34,590 bases of DNA from Pseudomonadota bacterium (GCA_029780695.1 JAKOYD010000091.1:1-34590), one strand, 5' to 3'; positions 15,186 through 25,113 are shown, numbered from the stretch's first letter. Program-made: numbers and translations. Notes: generated by a model not told the origin, from the sequence alone.

Positions 15186-15748
15186 GGCAGGATTCCCCTG
15201 GCTCGCAATGCCTTGGCCAGCGCCTGGACTGCGCGCGAGCAATGCGTCTTGACGCTGCCCTCGGAACACCCCATGGCCGCCGCCGTTTCGGCAACATCCA
15301 TTTCCTCCCAGTAACGCATCAGAAATGCCTCGCGTTGACGGTTGGGCAACGCCTGAATCTGCACTTCGATGGCGCGCAGGATTTGCGCGCGGCGGGTTGA
15401 ATCCTCGGCGCTTTCGACCTGCTGGGAATCGCTGGCGCCGGCAAAGGCCTCCAGCAGGTCGAACTCGCCGTCGCCATCGGCCGGCTCGAAATCGCTCATG
15501 TTCGAGAACACGGCGTTGCGCGTTTTTTGGCGACGGAACCAGTCCAGCGTGCTGTTGGAGAGGATGCGCTGGAACAGCAAAGGCAACTCGGCCGGGGGCT
15601 TGTCGCCGTAGTGCTCGGCCAGTTTCATCATGCTGTCTTGCACGATGTCCAACGCCGCGTCGTCGTCGCGAACATGGTACACGGCGCGTTTGAACGCCCG
15701 TTTCTCGACGCTCTTGAGAAAGTCGGAGAGTTCTTGTTCGGTGGCCAA
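15182..15748 (-). CDS. ECF RNA polymerase sigma factor (RpoE-like)
   Basis: A 188-aa sigma-70 family protein. Region 2 spans about residues 20-90: VRDDDAALDIVQDSMMKL, the helix that binds core enzyme and the -10 element. Region 4 spans about 130-185: QALPNRQREAFLMRYWEEMDVAETAAAMGCSEGSVKTHCSRAVQAL, with its helix-turn-helix. No ATG fits; TTG at 15746-15748 gives the N-terminus (L)ATEQELSDFL that I know as MATEQELSDFL in related genomes. The frame stays open far upstream, antisense to ilvB, and that part is not real. It heads a six-gene operon and diverges from ilvB. What stimulus it answers to is not evident. Confidence 0.9.
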   Translation of the reverse strand: MATEQELSDFLKSVEKRAFKRAVYHVRDDDAALDIVQDSMMKLAEHYGDKPPAELPLLFQRILSNSTLDWFRRQKTRNAVFSNMSDFEPADGDGEFDLLEAFAGASDSQQVESAEDSTRRAQILRAIEVQIQALPNRQREAFLMRYWEEMDVAETAAAMGCSEGSVKTHCSRAVQALAKALRARGILP

Positions 15749-16066
15749 GGTTGGCGCGCGCGAGGGGCGGTTGGAATGAAGCTGGGGCGTCGGGACGATG
15801 ACCTCGCCCGGCCTTTGCAGGCCGCGGCGCGGGGCGATTATGGCATCGCCGGGGCGTGACTTTTTTGCCGGCGGGGGGCGACGCGCCTCATGTTGCAGTG
15901 CGATAATGCGCACCGCAGTCAAAAAGGCAAACGGGTCACCGTCCGGCGCAAGGCAATCTATTTCGCCCATGGCGCGTGGCCTCAAGTCCTGAAGCGGCCT
16001 CACAAGGGCTGGCAAGGGGCACCCAAGGTTTTTCGTCAGAGAAATTCTCGAAAGGTTCATCTCATC
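15749..16066. other. Divergent regulatory region between sigma factor and ilvB
   Basis: This 318-base stretch must hold promoters for the sigma operon (minus) and ilvB (plus). A -10-like GATAAT lies at 15902-15907, but no convincing -35 is placed before it. No leader peptide rich in Ile, Val or Leu codons and no terminator hairpin are visible, so attenuation as seen before leuA is not supported here. The ilvB frame is open back to 15890 without any conserved sequence. Confidence 0.45.
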
Positions 16067-17845
16067 ATGGAAATCTCCAAGGCCGAAATCAAGTCGGCAG
16101 CCGCCGCATCCACCGCAGGTGACACGCAAGAACTGCGCGGCGCTGAAATCCTCGTCAAGGCCCTGCAGGCCGAAAACGTCAAGTACGTCTGGGGCTACCC
16201 CGGCGGCGCGGTGTTGCACATCTACGACGCGTTCTACAAGCAAGACACCATCCAGCACGTGCTGGTGCGCCACGAGCAGGCGGCCGTGCACGCCGCCGAT
16301 GGCTATGCGCGCGCCACGGGCGACGTGGGCGTGGCGCTGGTCACCTCCGGCCCCGGCGTGACCAATGCGGTCACCGGCATCGCCACGGCGTACATGGATT
16401 CGATCCCGATGGTGATCATCACCGGCCAGGTGCCCACCGCCGCCATTGGCCTCGATGCCTTCCAGGAATGCGACACCGTGGGCATCACGCGCCCGGTGGT
16501 CAAGCACAACTTCCTGGTGAAAGACGCGCGCCACATCGCCGACGTGATGAAAAAAGCCTTCCACATCGCGCGCTCGGGCCGCCCCGGCCCGGTGGTGGTC
16601 GACATTCCGAAAGACGTGTCGTTCAACAAGGCCACCTATGCCGGCTACCCGGACAAGGTGGAGATGCGCTCGTACAACCCGGTGAAAAAGGGCCACGGTG
16701 GCCAGATCCGCAAGGCGCTGCAGTTGCTGCTGAACGCCAAGCGCCCGTACATCTACACCGGTGGCGGCGTGTTGCTGGCCAATGCCACGCCGGAGTTGCG
16801 CCAACTGGTGGACCTGCTGAACTACCCGGTCACCAACACGCTGATGGGCCTGGGCGCTTTCCCGGCGACCGACCGGCGCTTTGTCGGCATGCTGGGCATG
16901 CACGGCACCTGGGAAGCCAACAACGCCATGCAGAACTGCGACGTGCTGCTGGCCGTGGGCGCGCGCTTTGACGACCGCGTGATCGGCAACCCCAAGCACT
17001 TCGCGCAGAACGAGCGCAAGATCATCCACATCGACATCGATCCGTCGAGCATTTCCAAGCGCGTGCGCGTCGACATCCCCATCGTCGGCGACGTGAAAGA
17101 CGTGCTGACCGAGATGATCGGCATGATCCGCGAAGGCACGGCCAAGCCCGACGAGGCCGCGCTGGCCGATTGGTGGAAGCAAATCGACGGCTGGCGCAGC
17201 CGCGACTGCCTGAAGTACGACCGCGCCAACACCGACGTCATCAAGCCGCAGAAAGTCATCGAGACCCTGTGGGACATGACCAAGGACGCCGACGCCTACG
17301 TGACGTCCGACGTCGGCCAGCACCAGATGTGGGCCGCGCAGTTCTACAAATTCAACGAGCCGCGCCGCTGGATCAACTCGGGCGGCCTGGGCACCATGGG
17401 CGTGGGCATTCCCTACGCCATGGGCATCAAGCTGGCCAAGCCCGAGAGCGAGGTGTATTGCGTGACGGGCGAGGGCTCGGTGCAGATGTGCATTCAGGAG
17501 CTGTCCACCTGCCTGCAGTACAACACGCCGATCAAGATCCTGTCGCTCAACAACCGCTACCTCGGCATGGTGCGCCAGTGGCAGGAGATCGAATACTCCG
17601 GCCGCTACAGCCACAGCTACATGGACGCGCTGCCCAACTTCGTGAAGCTGGCCGAAGCCTATGGCCACGTCGGCATGCTGATCGAGCGCCCGCAGGATGT
17701 GGAGCCGGCGCTGCGCGAGGCGCGCAAGCTCAAGGACCGCACCGTGTTCATGGACTTCCGCACCGACCCGACGGAAAACGTGTTCCCCATGGTGCAGGCC
17801 GGCAAGGGCATCACGGAGATGCTGCTGGGGGCTGAAGACCTTTGA
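16067..17845 (+). CDS. ilvB: Acetolactate synthase large (catalytic) subunit
   Basis: A 592-aa thiamine-diphosphate enzyme that condenses two pyruvates, or pyruvate with 2-ketobutyrate, in the first common step of valine, leucine and isoleucine synthesis. The N-terminal PYR domain carries [15 protein letters not shown] and the catalytic Glu in [18 protein letters not shown]. The central FAD/Rossmann domain follows (about 215-360). The C-terminal PP domain has [12 protein letters not shown]...[12 protein letters not shown], with the ThDP-metal motif (GEGS replacing the commoner GDGS). ATG at 16067 is preferred, with AAAGG upstream. A family repeat separates it from ilvN. Confidence 0.96.
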   Translation: MEISKAEIKSAAAASTAGDTQELRGAEILVKALQAENVKYVWGYPGGAVLHIYDAFYKQDTIQHVLVRHEQAAVHAADGYARATGDVGVALVTSGPGVTNAVTGIATAYMDSIPMVIITGQVPTAAIGLDAFQECDTVGITRPVVKHNFLVKDARHIADVMKKAFHIARSGRPGPVVVDIPKDVSFNKATYAGYPDKVEMRSYNPVKKGHGGQIRKALQLLLNAKRPYIYTGGGVLLANATPELRQLVDLLNYPVTNTLMGLGAFPATDRRFVGMLGMHGTWEANNAMQNCDVLLAVGARFDDRVIGNPKHFAQNERKIIHIDIDPSSISKRVRVDIPIVGDVKDVLTEMIGMIREGTAKPDEAALADWWKQIDGWRSRDCLKYDRANTDVIKPQKVIETLWDMTKDADAYVTSDVGQHQMWAAQFYKFNEPRRWINSGGLGTMGVGIPYAMGIKLAKPESEVYCVTGEGSVQMCIQELSTCLQYNTPIKILSLNNRYLGMVRQWQEIEYSGRYSHSYMDALPNFVKLAEAYGHVGMLIERPQDVEPALREARKLKDRTVFMDFRTDPTENVFPMVQAGKGITEMLLGAEDL

Positions 17846-17899
17846 TAAAAAGCGGCTTCGGCGCTTGCCAGTCAAGCGACGGTAGCTATCAAAATAATA
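17846..17899 (-). repeat. Family intergenic repeat, copy 2 (ilvB–ilvN)
   Basis: It begins immediately after the ilvB stop and is in reverse orientation to the rph–rdgB copy. It has a perfect CGCTTG/CAAGCG hairpin (17862-17878) and the diagnostic TAGCTATCAAAATAATAG edge. Confidence 0.65.
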
Positions 17900-17972
17900 G
17901 AAGATTCTATTGCCCGCCAAGCCCGCCGCTTACCGGCTGCGGGGGAGGGCGGCGAGAAGAGGACTCTGAGAA

Positions 17973-18464
17973 ATGAAACACATCATTGCCGTTCTGATTG
18001 AAAACGAAGCGGGCGCGCTGTCCCGCGTGGTGGGCCTGTTTTCGGCCCGTGGCTACAACATCGAATCGCTCATCGTCGCGCCGACCGAGGACGAAAGCCT
18101 GTCGCGCATGACCATCCAGACGCGCGGCTCCGACGAAACCATCGAGCAGATCACCAAGCACCTCAACCGCCTGATCGAAGTCGTGAAGGTGGTCGACCTG
18201 ACCGAAGGCGCCTACATCGAGCGCGAGCACATGATGGTGAAAGTGCGCGCCGTCGGCAAGGAGCGCGAGGAGATCAAGCGCACCACCGACATCTTCCGCG
18301 GCCACATCATCGACGTCACCGACAAGAGCTACACCATCGAGCTGACTGGCGACCAGGGCAAGCACGACGCCTTCCTCAACGCCATCGACAAGTCGGCGAT
18401 TCTGGAAACCGTGCGCACGGGCGCCAGCGGCATCGGCCGTGGCGAGCGTTTGTTGAGGCTTTGA
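17973..18464 (+). CDS. ilvN: Acetolactate synthase small (regulatory) subunit
   Basis: A 163-aa regulatory partner of IlvB that raises its activity and confers feedback inhibition by valine. An N-terminal ACT domain (residues 3-75: IAVLIENEAGALSRVVGLFSARGYNIESL) is followed by the C-terminal ALS_ss_C domain (about 80-160). Length and sequence are typical of IlvH/IlvN. The ribosome binding site GAAGAGGA lies shortly upstream. The gene is in the ilvB-ilvN-ilvC order, and a family repeat starts right at its stop codon. Confidence 0.96.
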   Translation: MKHIIAVLIENEAGALSRVVGLFSARGYNIESLIVAPTEDESLSRMTIQTRGSDETIEQITKHLNRLIEVVKVVDLTEGAYIEREHMMVKVRAVGKEREEIKRTTDIFRGHIIDVTDKSYTIELTGDQGKHDAFLNAIDKSAILETVRTGASGIGRGERLLRL

Positions 18465-19555
<1,091 letters not shown>

Positions 19556-19576
19556 GCAGCGTTCGCCCAAGGCTCG

Positions 19577-19602
19577 AAGGCCACGTCCGCGTGGCCTTTT
19601 TT
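19577..19602 (+). terminator. Rho-independent terminator after ilvC
   Basis: Perfect arms AAGGCCACG and CGTGGCCTT with loop TCCG, running into a T tract. It ends the ilvBNC transcript. Confidence 0.92.
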
Positions 19603-19764
19603 GCGCGCGCGTGCCGTTAAACTGGGTGGGGTGACTGGACGCCATCGTGGGCTGCATTGGCCGCAGGCGTCACCCAGTGCGGCCCAGGATAGGCGCCTGA
19701 CTCACCGCCTGCTGCATGTCAATGAGCATCGTCTGACCGAATTTGCTTGACTGGGCCCGACTAC

Positions 19765-20652
19765 ATGGATGCCGATTCCGACAACCCCCATTCGCCGCCG
19801 GTGACCGCCATGACCCGCGCCGCCCGCCCGCGCCGCAAGGGCATCTACGTGCTGCCCAATTTGTTCACGTTGGCGGCGCTGTTTGGCGGCTTCTACGGCA
19901 TCGTCATGGCCATGAATGGTCGCTTTGACCTGGCTACCACGGGCATCTTTGCCGCCATGGTGCTCGACAGCCTGGACGGTCGCGTGGCGCGCATGACCGG
20001 CACGCAAAGCGCCTTTGGCGAGCAGATGGATTCGCTGTCCGACATGGTCAGCTTTGGCGCCGCGCCCGCGCTGCTGGCGTATGAATGGGCGCTGCGTCCG
20101 CTGGGCCGATGGGGCTGGATCGCCGCCTTCGTCTACTGCGCCTGCGCGGCGCTGCGGCTGGCGCGCTTCAACGTCAACACGGCGGTGGTGGACAGGCGCT
20201 ATTTCCAGGGTCTGCCATCGCCCGCCGCCGCCGCGCTGGTGGCTGGCTTCATCTGGCTGACCAGCGCCATGATCAACGCGACGCACGAGGTGCCGCTGTT
20301 CAAGGCCCTCATGTCATCGTTCGGCGGCGTGCGGCTGGTGCGCGCCGACTTCGCCTGGTTGACCTTCGCGCTGACGCTGTTCGCGGGCCTGACCATGGTC
20401 ACCAATATCCCTTATTACAGCTTCAAGGACTTTGGCGGCCGGCGCAGCGTGCCCTTTGTGGTGCTGGTGGTCATCGCGTTGGTGATTGCCGTCATCAGCA
20501 TCGAGCCGGCCACGCTGCTGTTCGTGCTGTTCGTGGGCTACGCGGTGTCGGGGTACATCATCTATGTCTGGCGCCGTGCCAAGGGGCACCAGGTCAGCAT
20601 CGTCAGCACGTCGACCGACGAGCCGGACGAGCGTGGCCTGCACCACGATTGA
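19765..20652 (+). CDS. pssA: CDP-diacylglycerol–serine O-phosphatidyltransferase
   Basis: A 295-aa membrane enzyme that makes phosphatidylserine from CDP-diacylglycerol and serine, leading to phosphatidylethanolamine. The CDP-alcohol phosphotransferase signature D-x2-D-G-x2-A-R-x8-G-x3-D-x3-D is complete, starting at DSLDGRVAR (about residue 71). Some eight hydrophobic segments follow. The N-terminal 35 residues are soluble. ATG at 19765 is chosen; TTG at 19747 and ATG at 19810 are possible. The decarboxylase gene psd, often next to pssA, is not present between ilvC and pssA here. An independent leucine-regulated unit starts just downstream. Confidence 0.93.
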   Translation: MDADSDNPHSPPVTAMTRAARPRRKGIYVLPNLFTLAALFGGFYGIVMAMNGRFDLATTGIFAAMVLDSLDGRVARMTGTQSAFGEQMDSLSDMVSFGAAPALLAYEWALRPLGRWGWIAAFVYCACAALRLARFNVNTAVVDRRYFQGLPSPAAAALVAGFIWLTSAMINATHEVPLFKALMSSFGGVRLVRADFAWLTFALTLFAGLTMVTNIPYYSFKDFGGRRSVPFVVLVVIALVIAVISIEPATLLFVLFVGYAVSGYIIYVWRRAKGHQVSIVSTSTDEPDERGLHHD

Positions 20653-20686
20653 AGCGTTCGCCGTCTGACGCCCACACTCGCCCGCC

Positions 20687-20702
20687 CATGACCTGAGTCA
20701 TG
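20687..20702. promoter_or_regulatory. Inverted repeat upstream of the leuA leader
   Basis: A perfect CATGAC-CTGA-GTCATG inverted repeat ends one base before the -10-like hexamer of the leucine leader promoter. Its position between the expected -35 and -10 makes it a candidate operator for a repressor or activator. No known protein can be assigned. Confidence 0.4.
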
Positions 20703-20703
20703 C

Positions 20704-20709
20704 TATGAT
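20704..20709 (+). promoter_or_regulatory. -10 hexamer of the leucine operon promoter
   Basis: TATGAT matches the sigma-70 -10 consensus in five of six positions. Start of transcription would fall around 20714-20717, at or next to the leader-peptide ATG, so the leader could be translated from a leaderless mRNA. No good -35 is seen 16-18 bases upstream. Confidence 0.5.
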
Positions 20710-20716
20710 TTTCGGC

Positions 20717-20770
20717 ATGAACGCGAAATCGCTAGCGCTACTGCTAACGCCTGACGGGCGGGAGGAGTAG
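20717..20770 (+). CDS. leuA leader peptide (attenuation)
   Basis: A 17-aa open frame, MNAKSLALLLTPDGREE, with four Leu codons in a run of five. Three of these are CTA (20732, 20738, 20744), a codon that is very rare in this GC-rich genome, which otherwise uses CTG. Clustered rare codons for the end product are the mark of a transcription-attenuation leader: ribosome stalling at low leucyl-tRNA would change the fold of the RNA and allow read-through into leuA. There is no ribosome binding site before the ATG, which lies about 8 bases after the -10 hexamer. The paired terminator is at 20807-20841. Confidence 0.85.
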   Translation: MNAKSLALLLTPDGREE

Positions 20771-20841
20771 CGCGCGCTTCATTTTTTTGCGTTTCTCAAC
20801 GAATCCACGGCCCGTCTGCACCCTGCAACGGGCCGTTTTTT
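20735..20841 (+). promoter_or_regulatory. Leucine attenuator
   Basis: Alternative pairings are visible. GCGCTAC over the Leu codons (20735-20741) can pair with GTAGCGC at the leader stop (20767-20773). GACGGGC (20753-20759) can pair with GCCCGTC (20810-20816), which would break the terminator stem. The terminator hairpin has arms ACGGCCCGT (20807-20815) and ACGGGCCGT (20828-20836) plus six T. This is the standard three-state layout of amino acid biosynthetic attenuators. Confidence 0.8.
20807..20841 (+). terminator. Attenuator terminator before the leuA genes
   Basis: A perfect nine-base-pair stem ACGGCCCGT/ACGGGCCGT with a 12-base loop, followed by six T. It lies between the leader peptide stop and the first leuA ATG, so it must be bypassed for expression. 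Confidence 0.92.
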
Positions 20842-20893
20842 ATCCGGGTTGCGGGTGTGTTTTTTCCAGAACTCCCACAAGGAAACCATCGCC

Positions 20894-22252
20894 ATGCTCC
20901 AGCAACCGCATCTCAAATACCGGCCCGTCGCGCCCATCGGCTTGCGTGACCGAACCTGGCCCGACCAGGCCATCACGCAGCCGCCGCGCTGGCTCTCGAC
21001 CGACCTGCGCGATGGCAACCAGGCGCTGCCCGAGCCGATGGATGCGGCGCGCAAGCTGCGGCTGTATGAGCAACTGCTGCAGATCGGCTTCAAGGAGATC
21101 GAGGTCGGCTTCCCCGCCTCGTCGCAGATCGAATACGACTTCGTGCGCCGGCTGATCGAGGAGGGGCGCGTTCCCGATGACGTGACGATTCAGGTCATGA
21201 CCCCCGCGCGCGAGGACATGATCGAGCGCACGGTCCAGTCGCTGGCCGGCGCGCGCCGCGCCATCGTGCACGTGTACAACGCGGTGGCGCCGGTGTGGCG
21301 GCGCCTGGTGTTCGGGCTGAACGTGACCCAGACCATGGCCTTGATCGAGCGGCACATCACGCTGCTCAAGCAACTCACCGATGCGATGCCCGAGACGAAT
21401 TGGGTGTTGCAGTATTCGCCCGAGACCTTTTCCAGCGCCGAGCTGCCGGTGTCGCTCAAGGCTTGCGAGACGGCCATCGCCGCCTGGGGCGCGGGCCGCG
21501 AAATCATCCTGAATCTGCCGACAACGGTCGAAAACGCCACGCCGAACGTGTTTGCCGACCAGATCGAGTGGATGCGCCGCGCGCTGGCCGCGCACCCGAA
21601 TTTGACGCTCTCGGTTCACCCGCACAACGACCGTGGCACCGGCACGGCGGCGGCCGAGTTGGCGCTGATGGCGGGCGCCCAGCGCGTCGAAGGCTGTCTG
21701 TTCGGCAATGGCGAGCGCACAGGCAACCTCGACTTGGTCAATGTGGCGCTCAACCTGTACACGCAGGGCGTGCATCCGGGGCTGGATTTTTCGAACATCG
21801 ACGCCATTCGCACCACGGTGGAGCACTGCAACCAATTGCCGGTGCCCGCGCGCCACCCGTATGCGGGCGATCTGGTCTACACCTCGTTTTCGGGCACGCA
21901 CCAGGACGCGATCAAGAAAGGCTTTGCCGCGCGGCGTGAGGGCGACCTGTGGGAAGTACCCTACCTGCCCATCGACCCACAGGATCTGGGCCGCAGCTAC
22001 GAGGCGGTGATCCGCGTCAACAGCCAGTCCGGCAAGGGCGGCATGGCGTATCTGCTGGAGCGCGACCATGGCGTGACGATGACGCGCGAGCGCCAGCAGG
22101 CGTTTAGCCGGGTCGTGCAGCGGGTGATGGACGTGCAAGGCGGCGAGTTGTCATCGGGCGAACTGCTGGCCTTGTACGAGCGCGAATACGGCTTGCCCGG
22201 TCGCGCCGCCAACGACCCGGCGCAGGCACAATGCGGGCCTGACGCGGCCTGA
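20894..22252 (+). CDS. 2-isopropylmalate synthase, class-2 type, lacking the regulatory domain
   Basis: A 452-aa homologue of the long (actinobacterial/Burkholderia) IPMS class that condenses 2-ketoisovalerate with acetyl-CoA. The opening [19 protein letters not shown] and [11 protein letters not shown] (catalytic Arg-Asp), HPHNDRGTG (metal-binding His-x-His) and [12 protein letters not shown] are all present, so the catalytic barrel looks intact. The usual length is about 560-640 aa; the C-terminal leucine-binding domain is missing here. The stop lies inside a 10-base tandem repeat, and only 83 non-coding bases remain before the next gene. If active, it would be expected to resist leucine feedback. 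ATG at 20894 follows AAGGAAA. Confidence 0.88.
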   Translation: MLQQPHLKYRPVAPIGLRDRTWPDQAITQPPRWLSTDLRDGNQALPEPMDAARKLRLYEQLLQIGFKEIEVGFPASSQIEYDFVRRLIEEGRVPDDVTIQVMTPAREDMIERTVQSLAGARRAIVHVYNAVAPVWRRLVFGLNVTQTMALIERHITLLKQLTDAMPETNWVLQYSPETFSSAELPVSLKACETAIAAWGAGREIILNLPTTVENATPNVFADQIEWMRRALAAHPNLTLSVHPHNDRGTGTAAAELALMAGAQRVEGCLFGNGERTGNLDLVNVALNLYTQGVHPGLDFSNIDAIRTTVEHCNQLPVPARHPYAGDLVYTSFSGTHQDAIKKGFAARREGDLWEVPYLPIDPQDLGRSYEAVIRVNSQSGKGGMAYLLERDHGVTMTRERQQAFSRVVQRVMDVQGGELSSGELLALYEREYGLPGRAANDPAQAQCGPDAA

Positions 22253-22265
22253 CGCGGCCTGACGC
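22237..22265. repeat. Short tandem repeat at the 3' end of the class-2 gene
   Basis: Two full and one partial copy of GCCTGACGCG run through the last codons and stop of the class-2 synthase gene. Slippage here could change the reading frame or C-terminus and may mark where the downstream part of the gene was lost. Confidence 0.6.
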
Positions 22266-22335
22266 AATTCAATATCAAATCACGGGTTTGCGCACGCCCC
22301 ACCAGCGCAAGCCACTTCAAAAAACGGAGCAAACC

Positions 22336-23874
22336 ATGACCGACAAATTGATCATTTTCGACACCACCTTGCGCGACGGCGAGCAGTCGCCCGGCGCCAG
22401 CATGACGCGCGACGAGAAGCTGCGCATCGCGCGCCAGCTGGAGCGCCTGAAGGTGGACGTGATCGAAGCCGGCTTTGCCGCGTCGTCCAACGGCGACTTC
22501 GAATGCGTCAAGGCGATTGCCGAGGCGATCAAGGATTCGACGATCTGCTCGCTCAGCCGCGCCAACGACCGCGACATCGCGCGTGCCGCCGAAGCACTGA
22601 AGGGCGCCAACCGCGGGCGCATCCACACCTTCATCGCCACCAGCCCGCTGCACATGGAGAAAAAGCTGCGCATGACGCCCGAGGAGGTGCTGGAGCAGTC
22701 GAAGCTGGCGGTGCGCTTTGCGCGCAACCTGATGGGTGACATCGAGTTCAGCGCCGAGGACGGCTACCGCAGCGAGATCGACTTCCTGGCGCGCGTGTGC
22801 GAGGCGGTGATCAACGAGGGCGCGACCACCATCAACATCCCCGACACCGTGGGCTATGCCATTCCCGAGCTGTACGGCAACTTCATCAAGACGCTGCGCG
22901 AGAAGGTGCCCAACAGCGACAAGGCCATCTGGAGCGTGCATTGCCACAACGACCTGGGCATGGCCGTGGCCAACAGCCTGGCGGGCGTGAAGATCGGCGG
23001 CGCGCGCCAGGTCGAATGCACCATCAACGGCCTGGGTGAGCGCGCGGGCAATTGCTCGCTCGAGGAAATCGTCATGGCCGTGAAGACGCGCCGCGACTAC
23101 TTTGGCCTGGACGTGGGCATAGACACCTCGCAGATCGTGCCGGCCAGCCGGATGGTCAGCACCACCACCGGCTTCGTGGTGCAGCCCAACAAGGCGGTGG
23201 TGGGGGCGAATGCCTTTGCCCACGCCAGCGGCATCCACCAGGACGGCGTGCTCAAGGCGCGCGACACCTACGAGATCATGCGCGCCGAGGACGTGGGCTG
23301 GAGCGCCAACAAGATCGTGCTGGGCAAGCTGTCCGGGCGCACGGCGTTCAAGCAGCGGCTGCAGGAGCTGGGCGTGGTGCTCGAATCCGAGGGCGAGATC
23401 ATGGCGGCCTTCGCCAAGTTCAAGGATCTGGCCGACCGCAAGAGCGAGATCTTTGATGAGGACATCCTGGCCCTGGTCGGCGACGAAAGCGTGACGGCGG
23501 AGAAGGAGCAATACGGTTTCATCTCCCTGGCCCAGCGCAGCGAGACCGGCGAGATGCCGCATGCCGAGATCGTCTTCACCATCGATGGCCGCGAGGTGCG
23601 TGGCACATCGGACGGCAACGGCCCGGTCGATGCCTCGCTCAAGGCCATCGAGAGCCAGGTGAAAAGTGGCGCGGAAATGGTGCTGTATTCGGTGACGGCC
23701 ATCAGCGGCAACACCGAAAGCCAGGGCGAGGTCACGGTGCGCCTGCAGAACACCGGTCGCATCGTCAATGGCGTGGGCGCGGATCCGGACATCGTCGTGG
23801 CCTCGGCCAAGGCCTACCTGAGTGCCCTGAACAAGCTGCAAAGCAAAGCCGAGCGTGTGGCAGCCCAGGGTTAA
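22336..23874 (+). CDS. leuA: 2-isopropylmalate synthase, class 1
   Basis: A 512-aa full-length enzyme for the first committed step of leucine synthesis. The catalytic TIM barrel (about 1-270) has [16 protein letters not shown], the metal-binding [16 protein letters not shown] and [14 protein letters not shown]. It is followed by the GIHQDGVLK linker domain and, from about residue 385, the LeuA dimer/regulatory domain, with the terminal [14 protein letters not shown]. This is the normal E. coli-type LeuA with leucine feedback inhibition. ATG at 22336 follows GGAG. It is the second of two tandem synthase genes behind one attenuator and ends at a strong terminator. Confidence 0.97.
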   Translation: MTDKLIIFDTTLRDGEQSPGASMTRDEKLRIARQLERLKVDVIEAGFAASSNGDFECVKAIAEAIKDSTICSLSRANDRDIARAAEALKGANRGRIHTFIATSPLHMEKKLRMTPEEVLEQSKLAVRFARNLMGDIEFSAEDGYRSEIDFLARVCEAVINEGATTINIPDTVGYAIPELYGNFIKTLREKVPNSDKAIWSVHCHNDLGMAVANSLAGVKIGGARQVECTINGLGERAGNCSLEEIVMAVKTRRDYFGLDVGIDTSQIVPASRMVSTTTGFVVQPNKAVVGANAFAHASGIHQDGVLKARDTYEIMRAEDVGWSANKIVLGKLSGRTAFKQRLQELGVVLESEGEIMAAFAKFKDLADRKSEIFDEDILALVGDESVTAEKEQYGFISLAQRSETGEMPHAEIVFTIDGREVRGTSDGNGPVDASLKAIESQVKSGAEMVLYSVTAISGNTESQGEVTVRLQNTGRIVNGVGADPDIVVASAKAYLSALNKLQSKAERVAAQG

Positions 23875-23915
23875 AGCCTGGTTACCCATATAATTCAGGT
23901 TCTTTTTAAAAGAGT

Positions 23916-23948
23916 CGCGCAAGATATTGATCTTGCGCGGCTTTTTTT
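23916..23948 (+). terminator. Rho-independent terminator after leuA
   Basis: A perfect ten-base-pair stem CGCGCAAGAT/ATCTTGCGCG with loop ATTG, then GC and seven T. Confidence 0.95.
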
Positions 23949-23952
23949 GATT

Positions 23953-23970
23953 CTGTACACTGGTGTACAG
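23953..23970. promoter_or_regulatory. Long palindrome in the pbpG upstream region
   Basis: CTGTACACTGGTGTACAG has perfect eight-base arms around a two-base centre and lies 22 bases before the pbpG start. It looks like a dimeric repressor site. The CTGT...ACAG edges recall LexA, but the spacing is ten bases, not eight, so LexA is doubtful. Confidence 0.5.
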
Positions 23971-23992
23971 TTTCTTACGTTCGGAGCCTCTG

Positions 23993-25078
23993 ATGCACGC
24001 CCGTTTTCGCATCGCAACCCGTTTTTCCCAAGTTCTGGCCATCGCAGCCCTGGGCCTGTCCCTGGCATTTCCCGGTGCGCAGGCCGCCGAACGCAAACCC
24101 GCTGCCTCCAAGAAACAGTCGCAGGTGGTGGCCAAGCGTGCGGCCGTGAAATCGAGCGCCAAGGCGCAGCGCAAGGCCGGTTCGGTCAAGTCCACGCGCA
24201 TGGCAGCGCGTAGCGCCAAGGCGCCGGTGCGCATGGCGGCCGAGCCCGCACGCCTGTCCTTTGGTCAGCTGGCGGGACTGCATTCGGTCAGTGACCCGCT
24301 GGATCTGAAGTCCAGCGTGGCGCTGGTGATCGATCAGGACACCAAGGAGGTGTTGCTGAGCAAGAACGACCATGCGGTGCTGCCGATTGCCTCGCTGACC
24401 AAGCTGATGACCGGCCTGCTCGTTTCCGAGGCGCGCCTGCCCATGGACGAGCCCATCACCATCACGCAGGACGATGTGGACACCGAAAAGGGCAGCGGGT
24501 CGCGCCTGACCGTGGGCACCACGCTGTCGCGCGGAGAACTGTTGCACCTGGCCTTGATGTCCAGCGAGAACCGCGCCGCGCACGCGCTGGGGCGCACCTA
24601 TCCCGGCGGCCTGACGGCCTTCGTGCAGCGCATGAATGCCAAGGCCCGGCTGCTGGGCATGACGGAATCGCGCTTTGTCGAGCCCACCGGCCTGTCCAGC
24701 AGCAACCAGTCCAGCGCCCATGACCTGGCCACGCTGGTCAACGTGGCACATGGCGACTCACTGCTGCGCGAGCTGTCCACCTCCCCGGGGCACGAGGTCA
24801 CCGTGGGTAGCCGCGTGCTGCAATACAACAATACCAACCGCCTGGTGAAGAGCCCGACCTGGGACATTGGTCTGCAGAAGACCGGCTACATATCCGAGGC
24901 CGGTCGCTGCCTGGTGATGCAGGCCGAGGTGGCGGGGCGCAAGCTGATCATGGTGTTCCTGGATTCGGCGGGCAAGTTCAGCCGCCTGGGCGATGCCGAG
25001 CGGGTGCGCTCCTGGGTCGAGAAGATGCACCCCGGCAGCAGCATCAGCCTGGGCGCGGCTGCCACGCCGCGTAGCTGA
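23993..25078 (+). CDS. pbpG: D-alanyl-D-alanine endopeptidase (PBP7 type)
   Basis: A 361-aa periplasmic low-molecular-weight penicillin-binding protein that cuts peptidoglycan cross-links. A signal peptide spans about residues 1-32 (AIAALGLSLAFPGAQA). A Lys/Arg/Ala-rich stretch (33-85), predicted disordered, precedes the catalytic domain. The three active-site motifs are present: SLTK, SEN and KTG (QKTGY). The basic linker is longer than in E. coli PBP7 and could help binding to the cell wall. ATG at 23993 follows CGGAG. A palindrome just upstream suggests regulation. Confidence 0.93.
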   Translation: MHARFRIATRFSQVLAIAALGLSLAFPGAQAAERKPAASKKQSQVVAKRAAVKSSAKAQRKAGSVKSTRMAARSAKAPVRMAAEPARLSFGQLAGLHSVSDPLDLKSSVALVIDQDTKEVLLSKNDHAVLPIASLTKLMTGLLVSEARLPMDEPITITQDDVDTEKGSGSRLTVGTTLSRGELLHLALMSSENRAAHALGRTYPGGLTAFVQRMNAKARLLGMTESRFVEPTGLSSSNQSSAHDLATLVNVAHGDSLLRELSTSPGHEVTVGSRVLQYNNTNRLVKSPTWDIGLQKTGYISEAGRCLVMQAEVAGRKLIMVFLDSAGKFSRLGDAERVRSWVEKMHPGSSISLGAAATPRS

Positions 25079-25088
25079 CCGAGCTGCG

Positions 25089-25113
25089 GCGCCACCTGGA
25101 AAAACGGTGGCGC
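25089..25113. terminator. Hairpin between convergent pbpG and iclR-type gene
   Basis: Perfect arms GCGCCACC and GGTGGCGC with a nine-base loop, located between two convergent genes. No T run follows on either strand, so termination is probable by position but not strongly signalled. Confidence 0.45.

Noticed and set aside
15749..16066. Attenuator before ilvB similar to that before leuA
   Set aside because: No short leader with clustered branched-chain codons and no terminator hairpin could be found.
15749..17920. Long minus-strand open frame antisense to ilvB, fused to the sigma factor frame
   Set aside because: It is a high-GC shadow of ilvB; the product is His/Val/Asp-rich without motifs, while ilvB is unmistakable on the other strand.
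23953..23970. LexA box before pbpG
   Set aside because: The CTGT and ACAG ends are ten bases apart rather than the eight of the canonical gamma/betaproteobacterial site.
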